Notes: generated by a model not told the origin, from the sequence alone. Positions 1-5,739 are shown, counted from the first letter of the stretch. The stretch: DNA of 5,759 nucleotides from an archaeon (GCA_024276395.1 JAJRXH010000600.1:1-5759); one strand, 5' to 3'. Translations and numbers: made by a program.

Positions 1-1
1 C

Positions 2-421
2 ATCATCCACCGACGCGACAAATTTAGGGCTAGCAAGATCATGCAAGAACGCGCATTGAAGAACACAAAAATCGAAGTAATTTGGAATTCTGTTGTCGTG
101 GAATTGCTTGGTGAGAATCAATTGACAGGCGTCAGGCTAAAAAATGTCGTGACTGGAGAAGAGAACGAACTCCCACTTGATGGACTCTTTCTAGCAATAG
201 GACACGTACCTAACACCAAATTTCTGGAAGGACAGATCGAGCTTGATGATAAAGGATACATCAAGATATATGATGGGACTAAAACGTCAGTAGAAGGAGT
301 ATTCTGCGCTGGTGATGCCTTCGACTGGAAATATCGCCAAGCCATCACGGCAGCTGGATCAGGTTGTCAAGCCGCACTCGATGCTTATCATTGGCTACAA
401 GAAAAAGGAATCGTCGATTAA
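2..421 (+). CDS. trxB: Thioredoxin reductase, C-terminal part (5' truncated by window edge)
   Basis: This is the last 139 residues of an FAD/NAD(P)H-dependent thioredoxin-disulfide reductase, the cytosolic flavoenzyme that passes electrons from NAD(P)H to thioredoxin or glutaredoxin-like partners. The open frame runs in from the window edge, so the ATG at 41 is internal. The visible part opens with IIHRRDKFRASK; the HRRxxxRA pattern marks the NADPH-phosphate-binding loop of TrxB. It continues with LFLAIGHVPNT and the C-terminal FAD-binding block GVFCAGDAFDWKYRQAITAA followed by GSGCQAALDA, both close to the family consensus. The N-terminal FAD GxGxxG motif and the redox CxxC lie upstream, outside the window, so activity and true start cannot be judged. 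The frame ends at TAA (419-421), followed by a palindrome and T-tracts. The family assignment is secure; the electron donor preference is inferred from HRR. Confidence 0.95.
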   Translation: MIHRRDKFRASKIMQERALKNTKIEVIWNSVVVELLGENQLTGVRLKNVVTGEENELPLDGLFLAIGHVPNTKFLEGQIELDDKGYIKIYDGTKTSVEGVFCAGDAFDWKYRQAITAAGSGCQAALDAYHWLQEKGIVD

Positions 422-429
422 AAATGGAG

Positions 430-507
430 AATTTCGCGAAATTTTCTTTTCTTCACCACGTAAGTGGGCAATTTCCTCACTTTTTTCATTTTCCGTTTTA
501 TTTTAAA
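430..507 (+). terminator. Probable transcription termination region of trxB
   Basis: Nine bases after the trxB stop there is a perfect 14-bp palindrome, AATTTCGCGAAATT (430-443), running straight into a T-rich stretch. A run of six T (481-486) and three further TTTT groups follow up to 504. Archaeal termination depends mainly on oligo-T in the non-template strand, so the T-tracts are the more reliable part of this call; the hairpin may help or may act as a 3' processing or stability element. Confidence 0.6.
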
Positions 508-744
508 GCATTAGTTTTAGGCTTTTCCAAAACTTTCATTTTTTCCATCAAGGCGACTAAAATGATTGCCTAGTTCACGATACGGCATACATCGTCCCAG
601 GAAATCGTCACGTGATTAGTCATTAGAACGAATGGACCGACTTTTTACCAATTAATCTAGATTCGTCGAGGATTTGGATTTCTTGCAAGAATGAATGGGA
701 AAGCGCGTGCGTTTTGCGACCACCTTTCGGAAATGCCTAATTAG

Positions 745-769
745 TTTATTTTAAATAAAAGAAAAATGT
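745..769 (-). terminator. Probable terminator of the minus-strand cluster
   Basis: Read on the minus strand, about 80 bases after the zinc-ribbon stop, the sequence becomes ACATTTTTCTTTTATTTAAA, a T-rich run typical of archaeal termination. It overlaps an inverted repeat, TTTATTT/AAATAAA (745-751 and 753-759, one-base centre). It faces the trxB termination region, as expected between converging transcripts. Confidence 0.5.
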
Positions 770-848
770 AACCAGACTGTGTTCATCCTAAACAACATCA
801 TTCCTAAATATAAGAGCATTTTGCAACGAAGAACATGTTATCAGTCTT

Positions 849-1010
849 TTAATGCAATATTGGAGAACCTTCACAATTTGTACATGTAAGACGATCTGAA
901 GGCATTCCACAACGTTGACAAACACGCAATTCACGTGCACAGATTGGACAATACTTGAAGCTTCGTGATTTAATCGTTCTACCACATCTACTACAATTTC
1001 CTAGTGCCAT
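849..1010 (-). CDS. Small double zinc-ribbon protein (53 aa)
   Basis: This short gene encodes 53 residues beginning MALGNCSRCGRTIK and ending SPILH. It has four CxxC knuckles: C6/C9, C21/C24, C31/C34 and C43/C46, with CG following the first of each pair, giving two tandem zinc ribbons that fill nearly the whole chain. The protein is basic, as expected for a nucleic-acid or ribosome-associated factor or a small adaptor; no enzymatic domain can fit. The ATG is fixed by an in-frame TGA two codons upstream and by a GGTGA Shine-Dalgarno match six bases before it. The second ribbon (CQRCGMPS...CTNC) resembles the C-terminal zinc finger of the nearby TtuA (CDRCGGPTS...CSFC). It lies 163 bp downstream of the beta-CASP gene on the same strand and may be the last gene of that cluster or have its own promoter. 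Its exact function is unknown. Confidence 0.88.
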   Translation of the reverse strand: MALGNCSRCGRTIKSRSFKYCPICARELRVCQRCGMPSDRLTCTNCEGSPILH

Positions 1011-1016
1011 TCCATT

Positions 1017-1021
1017 TCACC
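1017..1021 (-). promoter_or_regulatory. Shine-Dalgarno site of the small zinc-ribbon gene
   Basis: The minus strand reads GGTGA, complementary to UCACC in the archaeal 16S rRNA 3' end, six bases upstream of the ATG at 1010. This site decides the start and supports translation of a very short gene. Confidence 0.7.
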
Positions 1022-1055
1022 ATCAAGCAAGGACTTTTCTTGAGGTCAGTAAACC

Positions 1056-1099
1056 CCCATAAACAAGAGATCTACTACTCCCATGAATAGAGATCTACT
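1056..1099. repeat. Degenerate direct repeat, two copies with 23-24 bp spacing
   Basis: CCCATAAACAAGAGATCTACT (1056-1076, shown here as CCCAT, AAACA, AGAGATCTACT) recurs as CCCAT, GAAT, AGAGATCTACT at 1080-1099. The shared AGAGATCTACT cores (1066-1076 and 1089-1099) are identical and 23 bp apart. Each core contains the palindrome AGATCT. The copies lie in the leader and promoter area of the zinc-ribbon gene, next to the exact 21-bp tandem repeat. Confidence 0.8.
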
Positions 1100-1104
1100 T
1101 ATAA
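1098..1104 (-). promoter_or_regulatory. Possible TATA box for the zinc-ribbon gene
   Basis: The minus strand reads TTATAAG inside AGTTATAAGTAG, a fair match to an archaeal TATA element. Initiation about 25 bases downstream would fall near 1076 and leave a leader of about 65 bases. The 21-bp tandem repeat lies immediately upstream and the degenerate repeat overlaps the box and the predicted start. The gene could instead be read from the upstream operon promoter. Confidence 0.35.
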
Positions 1105-1109
1105 CTATT

Positions 1110-1151
1110 AAATGTTGACAGTGTAAAGCAAAATGTTGACAGTGTAAAGCA
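1110..1151. repeat. Exact 21-bp tandem direct repeat, two copies
   Basis: The 21-base unit beginning AAATGTTGACAG and ending TGTAAAGCA occurs twice in perfect tandem (1110-1130 and 1131-1151), with two more matching bases after the second copy. It sits between the stop of the beta-CASP gene (1174) and the start of the zinc-ribbon gene (1010), just upstream of a TATA-like box for the latter. The unit is not internally palindromic. It may be a pair of regulator sites two helical turns apart, or simply a recent slippage duplication. Confidence 0.95.
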
Positions 1152-1173
1152 AATTCTTGGTTGGCATCTTGAC

Positions 1174-3534
1174 TCAAGTAAATGGCCTGAATGAGCCCGT
1201 TGTTGGAGGCAATTCGATTTGGTGCCTTTTCAACTCTGTTTCTAAAACAGAACGATTTTTAGGTATGGACAAAGGATCTGTGGACAATAAACCACAATGA
1301 ACCGCTATTTTTCGAGTTTTAATCTCAGTTAATTTTTTGAATAATACGTTTTCTGGAGTATGACCAGAAAATCGAACAGTAAATCTTTTTTGTTGATACA
1401 ATCCCCTAACACGCGGGTGGTTCACTTGAAGGGCATGTCCCAAGGAAGAAGGTGCTTGCCATCGAGTCAAAATGACGCTGGTATTTTGATCATTTCGAGT
1501 GGAGTCCAACATTCTCTTAGCAAGTCCTCCTGACAACATACCAGAACCTGATATGACAATTTCTCCAGCTTGGAGTTCAAAATCCTCGAGTAATGGAGGA
1601 GTTTTAAATGGGATGTTCAAGCCAGTTAATTCGGTAATTTTAGCAGCTAGCCCATCCATATAAATAGTATGACTCTTCGTAAGTCCAGCTTCCTTGAGAC
1701 ACAACAGTACTTCTTGAGCTCTTCCCGTGGAAAAAGCTGGTATTATTGACTTTTCACTACTCTCAACAGCTTTCCTCAAGTCATTTACCAAGGAATCTAT
1801 TCGTTCCCTTGGAGTGGGCTCATCTTCCAGTAAAATTTTTGATTTTAGCATTTCACGTCCTAGATAAGTCCCATCAAAAACAAACAAATCTATAGTATCG
1901 AGATTTTTTGGAAATTGAGCTCCATCGGGAAAAAGCATCGAAGATTGTAGGTTAAAATCACCAGTATAGACGAGATGCTTCCCAGCAACGAACATTTCAA
2001 CGAGTGCCGATCCTTGAATGTGACCGGCAGAATGCATTTTAATTGAAATATCTGGAGCTATCTCAATTTCCTTGCCAAATTTTAACGACTCAAAATTATC
2101 CCAACATCGCGGCAAGGAGTTCGATTTCGTTAATAAAGAAAGAGTCGGATGAGATTTTTGAAGTGCTCGCGGAACTCTCTTTTTGAGCAAGTTAATATGA
2201 TTTTTCTGCAGGTATTCACCAACGGCACGAGTAGCATTCGTGGCAAACCAAGGAACGGAGGAATCCTTGCGTGCATAAAGCCCATGCAAGGCTCCGATGT
2301 GATCTAGATGGGCATGCGAAATGACTACCGCATCGAGATCTTCTAATTCCGTGGTTGAACCCAAATTACTTCTCGTGGAAGATATCGAAAATCCACAATC
2401 CAACAAGATCTTACCACTTCCAAGTTTTAACAAGATTCCACTTCTTCCAATCTCAGCTTGACTAAGAAACAAGATTTCAAGGTCTTTTTCTGTCGTAGGA
2501 ATCATATAGACTTTTTTCATTATCATCGACTGCAACAATCGTTTTGGGATCTTTTCAGCCAATTTCATATCAAATGGCTCTGGTTGGAGAATGGAGGCAA
2601 CCTTTTGAATGAGAGGCCATCCCAATGGCACGTGAGCTTGATGCTTGTCTACAAATTCCTGATAAGTCATCTTAAATTCTGATAGAGTCATCTTCTCCGA
2701 ATTTTCTCCGGATTTATCCTTGAACTCCTCAATGAAAGTTTCAGCCAAGAGATTCCTAAAGTATTCCAACAAGCTATTTCGCAATCTCGGTGACAACCAG
2801 GGGAAAACTTCTCTCAAGTATAAATCTACCGGTAAATCTTGATCCTTGATTATAGATTCTGCAAACTCTGGACGATCTTGAAGAAGAGTAATCACGTCTA
2901 TGGGAACATCTTCAGAGTCTAGTTCCAAAAACCACTCATCTAAGTAATCGAGAATTTGACTTAATGGAGGAATGGCCACCCCAAGATATGATAACCATTC
3001 TACGACATCTTTCAATCTGGTTAAGGGTTCATTTTTCAAGTAAAGATAACCTATCAACCCAAGAAGTCCAAATCGACTTGTCAGTTCCACTTGACGTTCT
3101 TGCTGTTCTAATGAATGCAGCAACGCTCGAAACTCTTCTAATGAGATGTTACCAAGCCAAAATTCTGTCAAGAGCACGTGGTAGATGTCAAGAACATCCT
3201 CTTCGTCTGAAACATCATTCACGTCTTCAACGGAATCTACCACGACCTCTGGTGAATAATCGACATCCCACAGCAGTTCCCACAATCTCGACTCGTATCG
3301 TCGATATGTATCTAACAAAGAACCTGGTAAGGACAAGTTTTGTCTCGCAGATTCACCAATAAACAACCACTTAGCTACTTCTTTAGAAAATTCATTTCTC
3401 TCAGCAATCATTTCAATGATTTTCTCGAATAGTGGTAAAGTTAAGGGATGCTGTCCTTGATCCATCTTTTCCTTCCATTTAGTCACTTCTTCTTTTATGT
3501 CAGGTAACATTGACGAGATTCTTGCAAGCTTCAC
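1174..3534 (-). CDS. beta-CASP metallo-beta-lactamase protein (probable RNA nuclease) with long helical N-terminal region
   Basis: This 786-residue protein ends in a full MBL/beta-CASP nuclease module of the CPSF73/aCPSF/RNase J superfamily, predicted to cleave RNA in the cytosol with a two-zinc centre. The MBL fold begins near residue 350. It has D379 (LLDCGF), HAHLDHIG at 407-414, H505 (SAGHIQGSA) and D526 (YTGDFN). Beta-CASP motif A is D554 (FDGTYLG), where DTTY or ESTY is more usual; PAFSTGRAQE follows at 599-608, SGSGML at 662-667, motif B H725 (FSGHTP) and motif C H746 (VHCG). All expected metal or catalytic residues are present. Residues 1-350 appear helical, with an acidic stretch at about 91-117, and show no KH-type GxxG motif, so the layout differs from archaeal aCPSF1; I do not recognise this region. 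The GTG start is chosen because AAGGAGGA lies just upstream; the next ATG is codon 9 at 3510. It follows ttuA by 42 bp in the same operon. RNA substrate and endo- or exonuclease mode are unknown. Confidence 0.92.
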   Translation of the reverse strand: MKLARISSMLPDIKEEVTKWKEKMDQGQHPLTLPLFEKIIEMIAERNEFSKEVAKWLFIGESARQNLSLPGSLLDTYRRYESRLWELLWDVDYSPEVVVDSVEDVNDVSDEEDVLDIYHVLLTEFWLGNISLEEFRALLHSLEQQERQVELTSRFGLLGLIGYLYLKNEPLTRLKDVVEWLSYLGVAIPPLSQILDYLDEWFLELDSEDVPIDVITLLQDRPEFAESIIKDQDLPVDLYLREVFPWLSPRLRNSLLEYFRNLLAETFIEEFKDKSGENSEKMTLSEFKMTYQEFVDKHQAHVPLGWPLIQKVASILQPEPFDMKLAEKIPKRLLQSMIMKKVYMIPTTEKDLEILFLSQAEIGRSGILLKLGSGKILLDCGFSISSTRSNLGSTTELEDLDAVVISHAHLDHIGALHGLYARKDSSVPWFATNATRAVGEYLQKNHINLLKKRVPRALQKSHPTLSLLTKSNSLPRCWDNFESLKFGKEIEIAPDISIKMHSAGHIQGSALVEMFVAGKHLVYTGDFNLQSSMLFPDGAQFPKNLDTIDLFVFDGTYLGREMLKSKILLEDEPTPRERIDSLVNDLRKAVESSEKSIIPAFSTGRAQEVLLCLKEAGLTKSHTIYMDGLAAKITELTGLNIPFKTPPLLEDFELQAGEIVISGSGMLSGGLAKRMLDSTRNDQNTSVILTRWQAPSSLGHALQVNHPRVRGLYQQKRFTVRFSGHTPENVLFKKLTEIKTRKIAVHCGLLSTDPLSIPKNRSVLETELKRHQIELPPTTGSFRPFT

Positions 3535-3540
3535 GCTACA

Positions 3541-3548
3541 TCCTCCTT
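3541..3548 (-). promoter_or_regulatory. Strong Shine-Dalgarno site of the beta-CASP gene (supports GTG start)
   Basis: The minus strand reads AAGGAGGA, a long match to the anti-Shine-Dalgarno sequence, with seven bases between GGAGG and the GTG at 3534. The overlapping ATG in GGATGTAG is followed at once by TAG, so GTG is the only usable start at this site. Confidence 0.85.
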
Positions 3549-3576
3549 CAAGGGCAGTAACAAACGGAACTTTAAA

Positions 3577-4554
3577 TCATGGCAACTTGGCCACTTTGTG
3601 TCTCTTTCCTTTCTTTGCCCTATCTAATAATAAACAAAAAGAGCAAATCTTCTCTAATGAGGTCGGTCCCCCGCAACGATCACATTGTCGAAGATTTTCT
3701 GCTTCTACGTGGGATGATACCTTGTCATTTGTCATGTTAGTAGAAAATTCCTTGTCATTTTCAAACAACTCATCACGCACCCTTAAAAAGTTGAAATAAA
3801 ATTGATGTCGAATCCCCGGCACCTTCTCGTCCCATTCCGTTAACAGTTTTTTGTATGCCAACTGCGTAGCTCCGCTTGCCAAGGGACATTCATCACCTAC
3901 AAAAGGAACGCCATTAAGAGCGGCATACAAGGCAACTTCTTCATCCAATAAGCGATATAAGGGCTTTGCCCGACGAACAAAATATGGTGGGTTACCCGGA
4001 AGATACGGAACTTGACGGCTAAGATATTCCACGTTCCATTGAATGGTATTCATTAACAAAAAAGTCGACTCATCGCTCAAGTTATGTCCAGTAACAACCA
4101 CGGGAAAGCCTTGTTCTTGAGTAAGGCGATTGATGATGTAGCGTTTCACCGTGCCACACAATGCACAAGCAGGCTTTCTCGACACCTTCTTGATATCGGG
4201 TAAGGTAATGCCACTTTCTTTCTTCAAATCATAAATCACGACACGAGTGCTCGTTTCTTTACCAAATTTTTCAACCACTTGCCTTGATTCCACGGAATAT
4301 CGACCAATTCCTAGATCGATATGAAATGCCGTAACATTGTAACCTAGCTGCAAGAGAACATCCCATAAAACCATGCTATCTTTACCGCCAGATGCCGCTA
4401 GCAAGATATTTTCCGAATGGCCAAACATCTTATAGTGCTTGATGGCTCTCTCTACCTGTTTCTTAAAATAGATGTTGAAACAAGTGGTACAAAAGGCCGT
4501 TCGATGATGAGTCAGCTTGATGGAAGCTTGAGCACCACATCTTCGACATTTCAT
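3577..4554 (-). CDS. ttuA: tRNA 2-thiouridine synthase, TtuA/Ncs6 group (probable U54 thiolase)
   Basis: This 325-residue enzyme belongs to the PP-loop ATP pyrophosphatases that adenylate a tRNA uridine and replace its O2 with sulfur. An N-terminal zinc finger has C3/C6 and C22/C25. The PP-loop is SGGKDS at 55-60, and HIDLGIGRYSVES at 78-90 matches the TtuA type (LGIGxYS) better than Ncs6. Three candidate Fe-S cluster cysteines are C130 and C133 (CALC) and C223 (DECPLA), alongside K137 and D161 (GHNLSDE). The C-terminal zinc finger has C291/C294 and C304/C307, followed by a basic tail. Length and motif spacing fit TtuA, which makes 2-thiouridine at position 54 of the T-loop, a modification associated with heat-stable tRNA, using sulfur from a ubiquitin-like carrier protein. 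That carrier is not in the window. Residues about 264-288 form a polar linker longer than I recall for Thermus. The ATG is fixed by an in-frame TGA directly upstream, with a weak GTGAT ribosome-binding site. It is the first gene of the cluster. The main alternative is U34-thiolating NcsA. Confidence 0.88.
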   Translation of the reverse strand: MKCRRCGAQASIKLTHHRTAFCTTCFNIYFKKQVERAIKHYKMFGHSENILLAASGGKDSMVLWDVLLQLGYNVTAFHIDLGIGRYSVESRQVVEKFGKETSTRVVIYDLKKESGITLPDIKKVSRKPACALCGTVKRYIINRLTQEQGFPVVVTGHNLSDESTFLLMNTIQWNVEYLSRQVPYLPGNPPYFVRRAKPLYRLLDEEVALYAALNGVPFVGDECPLASGATQLAYKKLLTEWDEKVPGIRHQFYFNFLRVRDELFENDKEFSTNMTNDKVSSHVEAENLRQCDRCGGPTSLEKICSFCLLLDRAKKGKRHKVAKLP

Positions 4555-4559
4555 TCATG

Positions 4560-4564
4560 ATCAC
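4560..4564 (-). promoter_or_regulatory. Weak Shine-Dalgarno site of ttuA
   Basis: The minus strand reads GTGAT, complementary to AUCAC near the 16S 3' end, five bases before the ATG at 4554. An overlapping ATG at 4558 is in another frame. Confidence 0.4.
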
Positions 4565-4601
4565 AACAATTTGGTTTCTGTTCATGTTCATTGTGAGAGC
4601 T

Positions 4602-4615
4602 AGCTTTTAAAAGCT
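4602..4615. promoter_or_regulatory. Palindromic TATA-like element between divergent genes
   Basis: AGCTTTTAAAAGCT is a perfect 14-bp palindrome in the 135-bp gap between ttuA (-) and the membrane-protein gene (+). Its centre TTTTAAAA is a plausible TATA box on either strand. Used for ttuA, initiation about 25 bases away would give a leader near 30 bases; used for the plus gene, about 55. It could also be an operator that regulates both directions. Confidence 0.5.
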
Positions 4616-4650
4616 CAATTAAACATCGTCATGTTGAAGATCTTTCTTTC

Positions 4651-4661
4651 ACAATATTTTT
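4651..4661 (+). promoter_or_regulatory. Alternative TATA-like box for the membrane-protein gene
   Basis: ACAATATTTTT lies about 30 bases upstream of the ATG at 4690, which would give a nearly leaderless transcript of under about 10 bases. That would fit the poor ribosome-binding site of this gene (only GGGG at 4678-4681). It competes with the palindromic element at 4602-4615 as the plus-strand promoter. Confidence 0.3.
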
Positions 4662-4689
4662 CATAGCAACCACAGACGGGGCGTGTATT

Positions 4690-5661
4690 ATGAATAAAAC
4701 TACTGAAACTATCTCTAAAGACAAAAAGTCGGGAAAACGAGAATACAAGTTCGATTTGTCTGACGGTTTAGGAGCTGAGGACATTGGTGCCATCTTCATT
4801 TGGATTTACAAGGCCATTCTTTTCATCTTGAAAGTCATTTTCTATCCTTATTACTGGATCACCCAAGAGATTGGACGAACCATCCATTTTATCATGAATC
4901 CTCATGATGGTCCTCTCACGGAAGAAGAGAAAATCTACGTTCAAAGCGTACCTTTCTTTTTCATGATGTTTGGTTTTTTCATTGGCATATTAATCGGTGC
5001 TATCGTCATTTTCATCAAAATTGACGACATTCGGGCCTTCATTGACAGCTTCAACTTTGATGTTGCCGTAAACTTCATTGTCTCCATCATTCAACTCTTC
5101 ATCGATATAATCAAATTCATCGTGCTTGGCACCTGGGACGTGACAACTGCCATTCTAAAGGGCATGTACGACATTGCCTCGAAAAATGTCCTCATAACTT
5201 TCATCGTGTTATCTACCATTGGATTCTTTGGCTTCCTTCTCTTCCTCTTAATCACGGAAACCGATTACTTACAATCTTTTCTCCAACGCATCAAGGATTT
5301 TTTCAATTTTATCTTTGGATTACCAAGAAGAGCCTATAACTGGGGGAATCACCTCTACCTTAGAATAATTAGACGCTTGTCTAACGTTGTGTATGGTGAC
5401 TACCGATTAGACTACGACATGAAATTTTTTAGGCGAGTTGTTGGGATTTCAATGGGATTCAGCCTCTACATATTGATAATACTTCTAGGGATTCTTTTCA
5501 TTCAACGACCAACACAAGATGTCGAACAAGCTCTCCTCTATGCAATTATCTCTGTCATTGGCTTTGGCTTTCTATGTGGAATCATTGCACCATACTTCCT
5601 CACAAGAGCCTTAGATAAAATCACCAAAGGTAAATACAAAGCCACTATTGAGAATAATTAA
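4690..5661 (+). CDS. Unrecognised multi-pass membrane protein (323 aa)
   Basis: I do not recognise the family. The chain begins with a charged, lysine-rich cytosolic-type tail of about 30 residues and has no cleavable signal peptide. About six hydrophobic segments follow, at roughly 33-54, 86-109, 125-147, 167-188, 248-271 and 281-304, ending in a short basic-acidic tail. A polar loop at 70-84 (NPHDGPLTEEEKIY) and a long, arginine-rich loop at about 199-246 (LPRRAYNWGNHLYLRIIRR) separate the segments. The segment at 33-54 is flanked by aromatic residues (FYPYYW) and might be re-entrant or amphipathic rather than spanning. I see no ATP-binding, peptidase, redox or transporter signature. The ATG at 4690 is the first start in frame. 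The gene is divergent from ttuA and followed by its own T-rich terminator, so it is probably monocistronic and need not share the RNA role of its neighbours. Confidence 0.85.
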   Translation: MNKTTETISKDKKSGKREYKFDLSDGLGAEDIGAIFIWIYKAILFILKVIFYPYYWITQEIGRTIHFIMNPHDGPLTEEEKIYVQSVPFFFMMFGFFIGILIGAIVIFIKIDDIRAFIDSFNFDVAVNFIVSIIQLFIDIIKFIVLGTWDVTTAILKGMYDIASKNVLITFIVLSTIGFFGFLLFLLITETDYLQSFLQRIKDFFNFIFGLPRRAYNWGNHLYLRIIRRLSNVVYGDYRLDYDMKFFRRVVGISMGFSLYILIILLGILFIQRPTQDVEQALLYAIISVIGFGFLCGIIAPYFLTRALDKITKGKYKATIENN

Positions 5662-5700
5662 TCAATCCAATCCAAGCGTTCTACATTTTACTCATTATCC

Positions 5701-5730
5701 GTTTTCCTCTTTTTTATCCTCTTTGTTTTG
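5701..5730 (+). terminator. Probable terminator of the membrane-protein gene
   Basis: About 40 bases after the TAA stop the plus strand becomes strongly T-rich, with TTTT (5702-5705), six T (5710-5715) and TTTG/TTTT further on, and no clear hairpin. This matches archaeal oligo-T termination. Confidence 0.55.
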
Positions 5731-5739
5731 TCAGCCACA

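Larger units (their letters stand above)
422..848. other. 427-bp non-coding region between converging genes
   Basis: Between the trxB stop and the stop of the minus-strand zinc-ribbon gene I find no credible gene on either strand. The longest frames in the middle part are under about 40 codons, lack a good start with a ribosome-binding site, and show no recognisable motif. The ends are T-rich termination regions for the two converging transcripts. The middle (about 560-740) is less AT-biased and holds the 8-bp palindrome TCACGTGA (608-615) and a short ACGAT/ATCGT inverted pair (577-595). I saw no tRNA TPsiC-like GGTTCRA motif and no C/D-box pair. An unannotated small RNA cannot be excluded. 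Confidence 0.6.

Noticed and set aside
455..468. CCAC-GTAA-GTGG mini-hairpin after trxB
   Set aside because: A four-base stem is too weak to call on its own; it is covered by the termination region.
118..506. Short frames on both strands overlapping the end of trxB
   Set aside because: The trxB frame accounts for this DNA; the others are low-complexity or run into the T-rich terminator.
608..615. TCACGTGA and other CACGTG sites scattered in the window as a possible regulator motif
   Set aside because: Several fall inside coding sequence, and the count is too small to separate from chance.
687..755. Small plus-strand frames starting at the ATGAATGG cluster, 17-19 codons
   Set aside because: They are too short, lack a ribosome-binding site and have no recognisable pattern.
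788..985. 65-codon minus-strand reading frame beginning MVERLNHEASS
   Set aside because: It overlaps the 53-residue zinc-ribbon gene in another frame, has no CxxC pattern and no ribosome-binding site; the zinc-ribbon frame has both.
1110..1151. CRISPR array
   Set aside because: The two 21-bp copies abut with no spacer and there are only two of them; no cas gene is present.
2964..3362. 132-codon plus-strand frame antisense to the beta-CASP gene
   Set aside because: It lies wholly within a well-supported gene, shows no motif or domain-like pattern, and is best read as a shadow frame.
3497..3799. 100-codon plus-strand frame across the ttuA/beta-CASP junction
   Set aside because: It is antisense to the ends of two well-supported genes and has no recognisable features.
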